Source: Lachnospiraceae bacterium (lineage in GTDB: Bacteria > Bacillota > Clostridia > Lachnospirales > Lachnospiraceae). From it: DNA of 64,000 bases. The DNA is taken from positions 21,789 through 85,788 of the forward strand of contig JAFZVZ010000036.1 of NCBI GenBank assembly GCA_017617545.1, given 5' to 3'. The notes under the pieces were generated by a model. That model had not been told where the DNA came from and did no database searches. It was given only the letters and a program-made list of their open reading frames with translations. The first letter of the stretch is position 1; every line of letters starts with the position of its first letter. Of the stretch, positions 44,042 through 52,203 are shown in pieces. Both the position numbers and the translations under genes were made by a program.

Positions 44042-44863
44042 TTACCGGATCTCGTACTTCGCGCCGCTCTCGAGCTGTTCGGGCGTCATGCGGAAGATCG
44101 CGTCGATGATGTAGTTCCGGTACGTCGAATTCCCATCCTGCTCGGACAGTCTTTGGAACGCGATCTCCCCGGCAAGTCCCATCGCGCAGACCGCCGCTGC
44201 CGCTGCCTCGAGCGTGTTCTCCGGGTTGGCCGTGATGTATGCCGCGGTCATCGCCGAGAGCTGGCAACCCGTGCCGGTGATCGTCGACATCATCGGATGG
44301 CCGTTCCGGATGCAATATGCCTTCTCGCCGTCCGTCACGATGTCGATCGCGCCGGTGATCGCGATGACCGTGCCGAGCGACTTTGCTGTTTTCTTGGCAA
44401 ACGCCACAGCGCCGTCGAGCGTCTCCTCCGTCACGGCGTCTGCCGTGTCGGCGTCCACACCCTTCGTAGTCCCGCTTCCCGCGGCGAGCGTTTTGATCTC
44501 GGAAATGTTTCCGCGGATGACCGCGAGCTTCGTCTCGCGGACGATCTGAAGTGCCGTCTCCGTGCGAAGCTTCGACGCGCCCGCGCCGACCGGATCCAGC
44601 AAGACCGGATGATCAAGTTCGTTGGCCTTCTTGCCCGCGACAAGCATCGCCTCGATCGTGCGCGAGTTGAGCGTACCGATGTTGATGTTCAGTCCGCCGC
44701 AGACCGCCGTGATCTCCTCGACCTCCGCAACGTCGTCCGCCATGATCGGCGAGCCGCCGCACGCGAGCAGGATGTTCGCGCAGTCATTGACCGTCACATA
44801 GTTTGTAATATTGTGGATCAAGGGCCGTTTCGCCCTGACGTTCTCAAGCATTTTCCCTAACAT
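44042..44863 (-). CDS. thiM: Hydroxyethylthiazole kinase
   Basis: Ribokinase-fold enzyme (273 aa) that phosphorylates salvaged hydroxyethylthiazole. Motifs: RPLIHNITNYVTVNDCANILLACGGSPIMADD, HPVLLDPVGAGAS, VIRGNISEI and the catalytic STITGTGCQLSAM. The open frame extends to 44905, but ATG 44861-44863 has AAGGAGAAG upstream and matches the family start. It overlaps the end of thiW by about 20 bp, implying coupling. Confidence 0.94.
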   Translation of the reverse strand: MLGKMLENVRAKRPLIHNITNYVTVNDCANILLACGGSPIMADDVAEVEEITAVCGGLNINIGTLNSRTIEAMLVAGKKANELDHPVLLDPVGAGASKLRTETALQIVRETKLAVIRGNISEIKTLAAGSGTTKGVDADTADAVTEETLDGAVAFAKKTAKSLGTVIAITGAIDIVTDGEKAYCIRNGHPMMSTITGTGCQLSAMTAAYITANPENTLEAAAAAVCAMGLAGEIAFQRLSEQDGNSTYRNYIIDAIFRMTPEQLESGAKYEIR

Positions 44864-45419
44864 GGCTCTTCTCCTTCCTGCTGTCCGGCTCACTCTGCCG
44901 GTCACCGTCCACCGTCTCCTGCATCATGCGGAGCATCCCGGCCTTCTTCAGGCTCATGATCACAACGCCCGCGACCGCGGCTCCCACAGCCGTGGAGATC
45001 AAAAACGGCACGATATATGCGTAAAATGCAACCTTCGACGCGTCGGTTCCCATGAACAGCACCGCGATCGGATACGCGCACAGGCCACCGAGCACGCCCG
45101 TTCCGAAGACTTCGCCCGCCACCGTCAGGGGCACATTTTTCGACTTCTTGTACGCGAGCCCGCACAGAAGCGCGCCGATCATGCTTCCCGGAAACGCGAG
45201 CAGTGTGCCAAGCCCGGTCAGGTTCCGGATCAGCGACGCGACGAACGCGGTCCCGACGCCGTACAGCGGTCCGAGCAGCACGCCGCAGAGCACGTTGACA
45301 AGGTGCTGCACCGGCGCACATTTGCTCCCGAACACCGGGAACGAGAACATGCTTCCCACCACGGCCGCGGCACAGAACATGCCTGCCATGGTCAGTTTCA
45401 TCAGATTGTTGTTTTTCAT
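44844..45419 (-). CDS. thiW: ThiW, energy-coupling-factor S component for thiazole
   Basis: 191-residue membrane protein with about five to six spans (LTMAGMFCAAAVVGSMFSFPVFGSKCAPVQHLVNVLCGVLLGPLYG). This matches the ThiW family, the substrate-binding subunit of ECF-type vitamin transporters presumed to import hydroxyethylthiazole. The energising EcfAA'T module is not in the window and is usually shared and encoded elsewhere. The open frame begins 87 codons earlier; AAAGGAGTGAGCTGT before ATG 45417-45419 and the hydrophobic N-terminus fix the start. First gene after the TPP riboswitch. Confidence 0.88.
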   Translation of the reverse strand: MKNNNLMKLTMAGMFCAAAVVGSMFSFPVFGSKCAPVQHLVNVLCGVLLGPLYGVGTAFVASLIRNLTGLGTLLAFPGSMIGALLCGLAYKKSKNVPLTVAGEVFGTGVLGGLCAYPIAVLFMGTDASKVAFYAYIVPFLISTAVGAAVAGVVIMSLKKAGMLRMMQETVDGDRQSEPDSRKEKSHVRENA

Positions 45420-45671
45420 ACAGCTCACTCCTTTGAGATATCGGAGACGGCTTTCGCAGCAACGCCTCCGTAATACAACGAAAGCCCACTGCGGGCCTCC
45501 GCCGGAAGTTCGGTCGATGCTTACTGGCATCCTCTCACGCCGGAACACGGCTTCCCATCGCTGCTGATACAAGACGCAGGGCGCTCCCCCTCCGTCCGCC
45601 GCCGAAGCGGATCGTTTCCTCTTACCAAAGGAATTCACACAAAACCATTTCTCCCTCAAGAAAACTACGAA
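45420..45671 (-). other. Long leader between riboswitch terminator and thiW, no gene
   Basis: About 250 nt without a credible ORF. It contains a strong hairpin CGGAGGC/GCCGTCTCCG-like just before the thiW RBS (about 45430-45470). This stem might hide the ribosome site. No known aptamer recognised. Confidence 0.4.
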
Positions 45672-45701
45672 GGGAGGCATGACCCATGATCAATGCCTCC
45701 C
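45672..45701 (-). terminator. Riboswitch-controlled terminator hairpin
   Basis: Perfect GGGAGGCA/TGCCTCCC stem with a 14-base loop, followed on the minus strand by TTCGTAGTTTTCTT. Located just downstream of the TPP aptamer, it is the likely expression platform (transcription attenuation when TPP is bound). Confidence 0.7.
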
Positions 45702-45715
45702 GGTACACTTCGTAT

Positions 45716-45806
45716 AACGACTACCTACGGCGGCATGATCCGCATCAGGTTGAAGGGTCGAAGTACACTAACTTCCTCTCAGCCTGTCCGCACAGACTCC
45801 CCTGTC
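45716..45806 (-). promoter_or_regulatory. TPP riboswitch (THI element)
   Basis: On the minus strand, in order: GGGGAGTC, the invariant CTGAGA (in ACAGGCTGAGAGG), ACCTGAT, GCGGATCATGCCGC and GTAGGTAG. These are the conserved blocks of the thiamine pyrophosphate aptamer. It lies upstream of thiW-thiM-thiE-thiD-cytX, all thiamine salvage genes, and about ten bases after the predicted transcription start. High TPP should lower expression of the operon. Confidence 0.95.
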
Positions 45807-45822
45807 ACTGTTTTGCACTCAC

Positions 45823-45851
45823 GTTATACACTCATTTTCCGAAGAATGCAA
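45823..45851 (-). promoter_or_regulatory. Promoter of the thiamine operon with CGGAAAATG in the spacer
   Basis: Minus strand TTGCAT (45846-45851), 17-bp spacer, TATAAC (45823-45828). The spacer holds TTCGGAAAATG, as at 6656-6684 and 57765-57793. A further GGAAAATG copy upstream at about 45862 (opposite orientation) makes an inverted pair around AATGCAAGCATT. Confidence 0.6.
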
Positions 45852-45891
45852 GCATTATTTCGGAAAATGATCCAAATCACCGATACATCCC

Positions 45892-46773
45892 TCACTCCGG
45901 CAAATGCACGATCACCGCAAGCCGCCCGTCCGCGTACTTCGCCTCGGCGCTGCCGCCCATGCGCTCAGCTAAGGTCCGCACGATGGAAAGCCCGAGCCCC
46001 ACGCCCTTCGCGCCGGTCTCCACGGTGAAGAAGCGGTCGAACAGCTGCCCTGCCAGGACAGGATCCAGTCCCGAAGCCGCGTTTGCAAACGTCACGTCGC
46101 CGTTCTCCGCGAGCGTGACCGACAGGTCTCCGTCACTGTAGCGCACGGCGTTTGTGAGGAGATTCGCGAACATCCGCGAGAGCTCCGTGCGGTTCGCCCT
46201 CCGGATCACGGGTGCGTCCGGAAGCGTCACCTTCGGCGCGATCCCTCGCTCCGTGAGCATCGGGTAAGCGCCGGCGATGCTCTCCGCGAGCACCGTGTTG
46301 AGCGACAGCTCCTCCGCATCCTGCGTGTGATCATCCGAGACGATGACCGAGTACTGCAGAAGTTCCTCCGTGAGCTGCCGCATGACCGCGGTGCGCTCAC
46401 CGAGCACCTTCAGGTACTGCTCCCGCTCCGCGGGATCCTCGGTCTCCGAGAGAAGTGTCAGGTATCCTCCGATCGCCGTCAGTGGCGTGCGAAGGTCGTG
46501 CGAGAGATTGGCCACCGCGCGGTTTAAGTCCGTCAGGCTCTTTCCGCAGGCACGCTCCGTGGCGCGCATCGTGTGGAGTTCCCGGTTGAGCACGTCCACA
46601 AGCCGGCACAGATCCTTATCGCGGTCCGGCGACCCGACGGAAGTGTCGGATTCGTCGCGCATGCGCGCGCCGAACTCGTCCGCGATCTGCCGCATCGCCC
46701 GCTTCATCAATGCAATTTTCACAAGAAGGCCCGCGCACAGGACGGCGAGGACGATCGACACGGCAATCCACAT
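45892..46773 (-). CDS. Sensor histidine kinase linked to ABC-2 exporter
   Basis: 293-residue kinase with one N-terminal membrane span (MWIAVSIVLAVLCAGLLVKIAL), a short linker, the HisKA box NLSHDLRTPLTAIGGYLTLL and an HATPase domain with NLLTNAVRYS, a weak D-box and GVGLGLSIVRTLAERMGG. Small intramembrane-sensing kinases of this shape pair with bacitracin-type ABC exporters. ATG 46771-46773 with GGAGGAAAAACC is preferred over earlier in-frame starts. The matching regulator is probably at 48741, four genes back in the same operon. Confidence 0.88.
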   Translation of the reverse strand: MWIAVSIVLAVLCAGLLVKIALMKRAMRQIADEFGARMRDESDTSVGSPDRDKDLCRLVDVLNRELHTMRATERACGKSLTDLNRAVANLSHDLRTPLTAIGGYLTLLSETEDPAEREQYLKVLGERTAVMRQLTEELLQYSVIVSDDHTQDAEELSLNTVLAESIAGAYPMLTERGIAPKVTLPDAPVIRRANRTELSRMFANLLTNAVRYSDGDLSVTLAENGDVTFANAASGLDPVLAGQLFDRFFTVETGAKGVGLGLSIVRTLAERMGGSAEAKYADGRLAVIVHLPE

Positions 46774-46846
46774 GGTTTTTCCTCCGCGAAAGGAGACGCT
46801 GCCCGTCCGCAGCGCCTCCTCCGGCTTTATCACAAGTATTATTATC

Positions 46847-46960
46847 GATTGACGCTTTCGCGTCAATCGCCGCCGAATGCGCGCCCGCGCAGCGGGCATT
46901 CCGCTGCGCATTCGTGCGATCCGCCGGAGGCGCTGAGGAAACGCTTCAGCGTTTCCTCAG
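46847..46960. repeat. Three clustered palindromes between permease and kinase genes
   Basis: GATTGACGC/GCGTCAATC (46847-46868); a nested stem CGAATGCGC/GCGCATTCG with GCAGCGG/CCGCTGC inside (46874-46914); and CTGAGGAAACGC/GCGTTTCCTCAG (46933-46960), a perfect 12-bp stem covering the permease stop codon. No T tracts follow, so these look more like REP/mRNA-stabilising elements than terminators. Confidence 0.6.
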
Positions 46961-47694
46961 CTCAGGTCTTTCCTCTTAATCACATACGCGCCGAGGACTA
47001 CGCACAGCGCGGAAAATGCAAGCGCGCACAGTATCGTCAGCCACGGCCGATCCGGCATGACGCTGACATTCAGGCCCGTGACCTGCCCCTCAGGGAAGCA
47101 GCGGGCGAGTATTTTCACAATCTTGCTGTCCGGCGCGGCATCGTACATGATCACAAAGAACATCAAAAGCGCGTAGGTGAACAGGTAGTTGAACAGCATT
47201 CCCTTTGCGCCCGGGATGATCACGGAGATCAGGATGCTCATGCACAGTTTGGAGATGAGCATGCAGACGACGATCGCCGCGGCAGCGATCACATTTTCCG
47301 TATCAAGGGCTGACGTATCGCTGAACAGCCCGATGAAAAGCGCCGCGGTGCCGAGGGACGCGGCCAGCACGATCAGCCCGTCCACCAGCCCGATCAGGTT
47401 CCACGAGAGATACACGTTCTCCCGCCGATGTCCGACGATCAGCTTGTTGCGGATCGCGCCGCCGGTAAACTCCGCGGAAACATACAGCATGTACGCGCCG
47501 CCGACGAAGAGCGGGACCAGCAGCACCGACATGGAACACAGCGTGTTGCAGATGGAAACGACCGCGGCTTCATTGTCCCCGCCGGAGCTTAGGAAGATAC
47601 ACGCATACACGATCGCCGTCACACCCACAAGCGCTACGTAAAATGACTTGGTCTTCAGAAGTCTCACAAAATCAGTTCTTAAAAGATTACGCAT
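46957..47694 (-). CDS. ABC-2 type permease
   Basis: Integral membrane subunit of 245 aa with six hydrophobic spans (FYVALVGVTAIVYACIFL, LLVPLFVGGAYMLYVSAEF, and four more). The N-terminal LLRTDFVRLLKTKSFY and SAEFTGGAIRNKLIVG pattern matches bacteriocin/lantibiotic-immunity permeases. It overlaps the ATPase gene end by eight bases; ATG 47692-47694 with GGAGGTGAGAGCC is chosen over an upstream GTG. It works with the ATPase at 47687 in export or self-protection. Confidence 0.82.
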   Translation of the reverse strand: MRNLLRTDFVRLLKTKSFYVALVGVTAIVYACIFLSSGGDNEAAVVSICNTLCSMSVLLVPLFVGGAYMLYVSAEFTGGAIRNKLIVGHRRENVYLSWNLIGLVDGLIVLAASLGTAALFIGLFSDTSALDTENVIAAAAIVVCMLISKLCMSILISVIIPGAKGMLFNYLFTYALLMFFVIMYDAAPDSKIVKILARCFPEGQVTGLNVSVMPDRPWLTILCALAFSALCVVLGAYVIKRKDLS

Positions 47695-48601
47695 GGCTCT
47701 CACCTCCCACCAGCGAGAGGAAGAAGCCTTCCAGATTCTCGTCCTGCTCCCTGCAGGTTATGATCTCGCACTTGTCCTTCCAAAGCGCCAGCGCAAGCTC
47801 CGTGATGTTCGGCTGCGCATAGATGTCCACGCTGTCCGCGCCCGTTACGGTGTAGTCCGTGCCGCGGCGCTCCAGCTCACGCACGAGCACATCCACGTTT
47901 GTCACGCGCACGCTCACGCATTTGCGGCAGGCGTTCTGAAGCTCATCCGCGCTCATTTCCCGAACGATGCGACCGCCGTCGATGAACCCGTAGTGGGTGG
48001 CGATCCGGGACAGCTCGTCGAGGATGTGGCTTGAAATCAGGATGGTGATCCCCTGCTCACGGTTGAGCTTGATGATCAGCTCGCGGATATCGACGATACC
48101 CTGCGGATCCAGGCCGTTGATCGGCTCATCGAGGATCATGAAATCCGGATGGCCGCACAGCGCGATCGCGATGCCGAGCCGCTGCCGCATACCGAGCGAA
48201 AACTGCTCCGCCTTCTTGCTCCCGGTGTCCGCGAGGCCGACGAGAGCGAGAAGCTCCTTGACGCCGTCGAAATTCGGCAGTCCGAGCACGCGGTACTGGT
48301 GCTTCAGATTTTCCTCCGCCGTCATCGCCGGAAAGATCGACGGCGTCTCCACGACCGCACCGATACGCTTGCGCGCCTCGTGGATCGCGTCATCCGTATG
48401 CTTCGCCCCGTACAGCGTCAGCTCCCCATCCGTCGGGAACTGAAGGCCGCACGCCAAGCGGATCAGCGTTGTCTTGCCTGCGCCGTTTCGGCCGACGAAT
48501 CCGTAGATCGCGCCTTTAGGCACATGCATCGACAGACCGTTCAGGGCGTTGAAATTCCGGTAGGTTTTTCGCAGGCCCTCGGTAGTCAGTACAAACTCCA
48601 T
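47687..48601 (-). CDS. ABC transporter ATPase, bacitracin/antimicrobial-peptide type
   Basis: 304 residues. Walker A GRNGAGKTT (about 37-45), signature FSLGMRQRLGIA (a variant of LSxG common in this branch), Walker B FMILDEPINGLDPQG and switch His in LISSHILDELS. The C-terminal 80 residues are a BcrA-type extra domain (VSVRVTNVDVLVRELERRG). Pairs with the permease at 46957. Flanked by response regulator and histidine kinase, indicating induction by its own substrate. Confidence 0.9.
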   Translation of the reverse strand: MEFVLTTEGLRKTYRNFNALNGLSMHVPKGAIYGFVGRNGAGKTTLIRLACGLQFPTDGELTLYGAKHTDDAIHEARKRIGAVVETPSIFPAMTAEENLKHQYRVLGLPNFDGVKELLALVGLADTGSKKAEQFSLGMRQRLGIAIALCGHPDFMILDEPINGLDPQGIVDIRELIIKLNREQGITILISSHILDELSRIATHYGFIDGGRIVREMSADELQNACRKCVSVRVTNVDVLVRELERRGTDYTVTGADSVDIYAQPNITELALALWKDKCEIITCREQDENLEGFFLSLVGGESHA

Positions 48602-48740
48602 ATAGATTAACCCCCTTTGCGGAAGGAGTGCTCTCCTTCCCGATTGGCCGTGTCCCGGGCTTCACCCGTGATCACCGGCTCTGAGAGGAGCATATCGGAT
48701 AATGGTTAAGAAAACAGTTAACGCTTTCGATATCTTCCGG

Positions 48741-49412
48741 TTAAGATTTTTCGCTTTTCAATATATACCCGATTCCCCAGACGGCCTCGATGACCGTATT
48801 CTCCGTCACGGACTGAATTTTCCGACGAAGATGATGAATGTGGATCTTCAGCGAATCCTCCGTGCAGTCCGGCGTGTCATGGCTGATGCAGTCGAGGATC
48901 GTCAGCTTCGCGACGACCTGCCCCGGGCGCTGCATGAGAAGTCGTAAAATGGCTGCCTCCGTCCTTGTCAGCTGTGCGCTCTCGCCGTTTGCGACAAGTT
49001 TTCTCGTGTCCGCGTGCAGAGTAATGTCTCCGAAGCTGTAGATCTCGGTCTCGGCGATCGTGCCCTTTCCGCGCAGCTGTACCGTGATGCGCGCGAGAAG
49101 CTCGTGCAGGTCAAACGGTTTCGTGACATAATCCACCGCGCCGCCCAAAAGGAGCGACACCTTGTCCTCCGCGGACGCGCGGGCGCTTAAGACGATCACC
49201 GGCACGGACCCGAGCTTCGGCAGAACATCCTCGCCGCTTAAACCCGGCAGTCCAAGGTCGAGTAGCACCAGATCCGGCTGCGCCTTTGAGAGCGCCAGGA
49301 GCGCCTCCGTTCCGGAGTATGCCTGCACAACGGAAAAGCCCCGCTTGGTCAGAGCCGTACGGAGCATTTCGTTGATAGATACGTCATCGTCAATTATAAA
49401 GATCGTTGCCAT
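48741..49412 (-). CDS. OmpR/PhoB-type response regulator (exporter operon)
   Basis: 223 residues. Receiver domain with acidic pair IDDD, phospho-acceptor Asp in LVLLDLGLPG (about residue 52) and Lys in VTKPFD. C-terminal winged helix with SLKIHIHHLRRKIQ and AVWGIGYIL. Preceded by GGAGGAAAC. It starts 18 bp after the PhoR-like kinase gene and precedes the ABC exporter, so it probably controls that exporter with the kinase at 45892. Confidence 0.92.
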   Translation of the reverse strand: MATIFIIDDDVSINEMLRTALTKRGFSVVQAYSGTEALLALSKAQPDLVLLDLGLPGLSGEDVLPKLGSVPVIVLSARASAEDKVSLLLGGAVDYVTKPFDLHELLARITVQLRGKGTIAETEIYSFGDITLHADTRKLVANGESAQLTRTEAAILRLLMQRPGQVVAKLTILDCISHDTPDCTEDSLKIHIHHLRRKIQSVTENTVIEAVWGIGYILKSEKS

Positions 49413-49430
49413 GTTTCCTCCGTGGCAGGA

Positions 49431-50849
49431 TTACTTCTCCGCAGCTTCCTCCGCGGGTTTTTCCTCGGTTTCCGCCGCTGCCTCACCCTCCGCCTTCTTC
49501 GGGAAGCGGACCGTGATCTTCGTGCCCATGCCGAGCTCACTGTCAAGCTGGACGGTCGCGCCGTGGAAGGCTGCGCCGTGCTTGACGATGGAAAGACCAA
49601 GGCCCGTGCCGCCGATCTCCTTCGAGTGGCTCTTGTCCACGCGGTAGAAGCGCTCGAACACGCGAGGCAGTTCCGCGCGCGGGATGCCGATACCGTTGTC
49701 GTGAACGATCAGGATCGCGTCGGTGCCTTCCTCCTCCACCGTGATCTGCACACGGCCGTTTTCGTTGTTGTATTTGATGGCATTGTCGATCAGGTTGTAG
49801 ACCATCTCACCGATGATCTGCGGCGAACCCGTCACCACCTCATGGGTACCGGAGAGGAACACGTTGACATGCTTGGCCGCTGCCGCATCGGACAGGACGG
49901 ACATCATCTCCTGCGAAACCTTGTACAGGTCGACCGGCTCGCTCGAGAGGATCGTTTCATCCTTCTCATCGAGCTGCGAGAGCTTGAGGATGTCGCCGAC
50001 GAGCGTGATCAGGCGCTGTGCCTCGTCGTGGATCTTGTTCGCGAAGCGCGTCACGTCCTTCTGCTCCACCATGCCCGCGCCGAGGATCTCGGCGTAGCCG
50101 GAGATCGACGTGAGCGGTGTCTTCAGCTCATGCGACACGTTGGCCGTGAACTCGCGGCGCATCGTGTCCTGCTTCTTGTGCTCCTCCTTGAGCTCGTTCA
50201 TCTGCTCAAAGAGCTGACGGTTCTGCGCCTGGATACGCTTCACGAGCGGCTGCAGCTCCGGATACGCGTCGCGCACCTCAGGGTTGGACGGGTCGATCGC
50301 GTCGATCGGCTCCGTCACCTTGCGTCCGATCCGCGCGGCGATCACAGCGGAAAAGATGAGCACCAGCACGAGCATGACCGTCATCGGGTAGATCAGGCGG
50401 ACCGCCAGCTGTCCGGGCGTAAAGCACTCCTGCGAAACGCGGAGCACGCGGCCGTCGGTCAGCTTCACGGCATAGTTAAATGTCGTCCTCTTCAGCGTGT
50501 CGGAGTACCGTTTGCTCTCGCCCTTGCCGCTTGCGAAGGCTTCCTTCACCTCCTCGCGTTCGGCGTGATTTTCCAGCGAGGACGCAACCTCCTGGCTGTC
50601 GTAATCAACGCTTCCGTCCGGCTTGATCACCGTCACGCGGAGACGGATATTTTCCGTCGATTCCGCCGTCTTCAACACATCCGTTCCCGACGTCTCAATC
50701 AGACCACTCAGGTACTCGGCCTGCTCGCGGAACTCCTTCTCCTGCTCCGAGCTGACATAGCGGTATTCGATGAACAGCGTGACAAGAGTGGTGATGATGA
50801 ACACCGCCACAGCCACGATGAATACATTTTGCAACACCTTAACCTTCAT
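49431..50849 (-). CDS. PhoR/WalK-like sensor histidine kinase
   Basis: 472 residues. Two membrane spans (about 8-28 and 165-190) flank an extracytoplasmic sensor of about 135 residues. It lacks a clear PAS domain between HAMP-like linker (ARIGRKVTEPIDAI) and HisKA box FTANVSHELKTPLTSISGYAEIL. HATPase has NLIDNAIKYN, DNGIGIP, FERFYRVDKSHSKEIGGTGLGLSIVK. The C-terminal tail is Ala/Glu-rich. The partner is most likely the PhoB-like regulator at 51454, two genes upstream, with a LURP-one protein between. Cell-envelope or phosphate stress is the inferred signal. Confidence 0.9.
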   Translation of the reverse strand: MKVKVLQNVFIVAVAVFIITTLVTLFIEYRYVSSEQEKEFREQAEYLSGLIETSGTDVLKTAESTENIRLRVTVIKPDGSVDYDSQEVASSLENHAEREEVKEAFASGKGESKRYSDTLKRTTFNYAVKLTDGRVLRVSQECFTPGQLAVRLIYPMTVMLVLVLIFSAVIAARIGRKVTEPIDAIDPSNPEVRDAYPELQPLVKRIQAQNRQLFEQMNELKEEHKKQDTMRREFTANVSHELKTPLTSISGYAEILGAGMVEQKDVTRFANKIHDEAQRLITLVGDILKLSQLDEKDETILSSEPVDLYKVSQEMMSVLSDAAAAKHVNVFLSGTHEVVTGSPQIIGEMVYNLIDNAIKYNNENGRVQITVEEEGTDAILIVHDNGIGIPRAELPRVFERFYRVDKSHSKEIGGTGLGLSIVKHGAAFHGATVQLDSELGMGTKITVRFPKKAEGEAAAETEEKPAEEAAEK

Positions 50850-50901
50850 ACTCGTTCCCCTGCCTTCTCTCTGTCTTCTCTATCTTACCGATCCGCACGG
50901 A

Positions 50902-51441
50902 TCATTCCCCGCAATTGGAAGTGGCGTCATCGAACATCGACTGAATAACCGACGCTATCGTTACGATGTACTGTTCCGTCTCCGGCACATAAATGTCAAT
51001 GCTGTACCTGTTGTGCATGGACCAGTTCTTTCGTCCGATGAAGGCAAGTATCCTGCCCTCTGCATCAAACAACGTGCAATTGCGGGCGAACCCTTCCATG
51101 CGAACGATCCACCCGAGCGGCACAATCTCAATAACGTCATTGCTGCTGTACAGTTCCGGCGTTGCGCCGTCATTCATCTGAACGCAATACCGGTAGTGCA
51201 GCGACAACACTACCCTCTCATAATGAGCAACCAATTGAGCCGTTGTATTGTCATAGATATCCGTCTTGCCATGGAGTGACAGTATCTTCCTTCTTACCCG
51301 GTACAGAACCCGATCCCCGCTGTCGACAATTTTCTCGGAATCCATATACAGGGAACGGACCGGCAGACCGTGCTGTGCCACGATCGCCTCGTTGACCGGC
51401 TCCCATGGTTCATGGTATCTGAACGTGCCGAACAATCCCAT
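50902..51441 (-). CDS. LURP-one-related (LOR/YxjI-like) family protein
   Basis: 179 residues with the beta-barrel LOR pattern (Tubby-like C-terminal fold): SLYMDSEKIVDSGDRVLYRVRRKILSLHGKTDIYDN, then LHYRYCVQM, VPLGWIVRMEGFARNCTLFDAEGRILAFIGRK. No signal peptide. Sits between a response regulator gene and its likely kinase, 12 bp after the former. LOR proteins are of unknown biochemical role, possibly lipid-binding. RBS AAAGGGGG. Confidence 0.78.
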   Translation of the reverse strand: MGLFGTFRYHEPWEPVNEAIVAQHGLPVRSLYMDSEKIVDSGDRVLYRVRRKILSLHGKTDIYDNTTAQLVAHYERVVLSLHYRYCVQMNDGATPELYSSNDVIEIVPLGWIVRMEGFARNCTLFDAEGRILAFIGRKNWSMHNRYSIDIYVPETEQYIVTIASVIQSMFDDATSNCGE

Positions 51442-51453
51442 TATTATCCCCCT

Positions 51454-52119
51454 TTACGAGATCCGGTACCCGACGCCGCGGACGGTCTCAATGTGCGCCC
51501 CGGCCTCGCCGAGCTTGCTGCGGAGCGTTCGGATATGGACATCCACGGTCCGGTTCTCACCGTCGAAATCGTAGCCCCAGATCGTATTCAACAGACGGTC
51601 CCTCGAAAGTACGATGCCCCGGTTTTCCAGAAGCATCTGCAGTATGTCGAACTCCTTCTTCGTGAGCGTAACCGGCTCTCCGTTCACGGTCACCGTATGC
51701 TTCTCCGGGCACACATACAGCTCGTCAAGCACGTACTCCGTCTCATCGCTGCTGTCCTCGGCTCTCCGCAGAAGTGCCTTCACGCGCGCCAGCAGTTCCA
51801 TCATTCCAAACGGCTTCGGCAGATAATCATCCGCCCCCTGGTCGAGCCCGACCACCTTATCGTACTCGCTGCTTTTGGCCGTCAGCATCATCACCGGCGT
51901 CTTCTTCGTGGACGGATTGGCGCGAAGTCTTCGTAATATGGACAGCCCGTCCTCCTCCGGCAGCATGATATCCAACAGGACAAGCCGCGGCAAACAGTCC
52001 CTGCACGCCCGGTCAAACTCGGACGGCCGCTCAAACCCTTCGGCCTTCAGCCCCGACTGCCGCAGCGTGTAGATCACGAGCTCGCGGATGTTCGCATCGT
52101 CTTCCACAAGGTAGATCAT
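51454..52119 (-). CDS. PhoB-like response regulator
   Basis: 221 residues. Receiver with VEDD, Asp in LVLLDIMLPEEDG (about 51) and LPKPFGMMELLAR. OmpR winged helix with VTLTKKEFDILQMLLENRGIVLSRDRLLNTIWG, TVDVHIRTLRSKL and VRGVGYRIS. First gene of a long operon running to 45892. Own promoter at 52155-52183. Confidence 0.93.
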   Translation of the reverse strand: MIYLVEDDANIRELVIYTLRQSGLKAEGFERPSEFDRACRDCLPRLVLLDIMLPEEDGLSILRRLRANPSTKKTPVMMLTAKSSEYDKVVGLDQGADDYLPKPFGMMELLARVKALLRRAEDSSDETEYVLDELYVCPEKHTVTVNGEPVTLTKKEFDILQMLLENRGIVLSRDRLLNTIWGYDFDGENRTVDVHIRTLRSKLGEAGAHIETVRGVGYRIS

Positions 52120-52154
52120 GGCTCACTTTGTCCCTTTCTTTGGATTGTCCTATT

Positions 52155-52183
52155 ATTATCGCACAAAAATGCTTGATTTACAA
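52155..52183 (-). promoter_or_regulatory. Promoter of the two-component/exporter operon
   Basis: Minus strand TTGTAA (52178-52183), 17-bp spacer, GATAAT (52155-52160), about 35 bp from ATG 52117-52119. Confidence 0.6.
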
Positions 52184-52203
52184 TACTTTGCGGGTGTTCG
52201 GGA

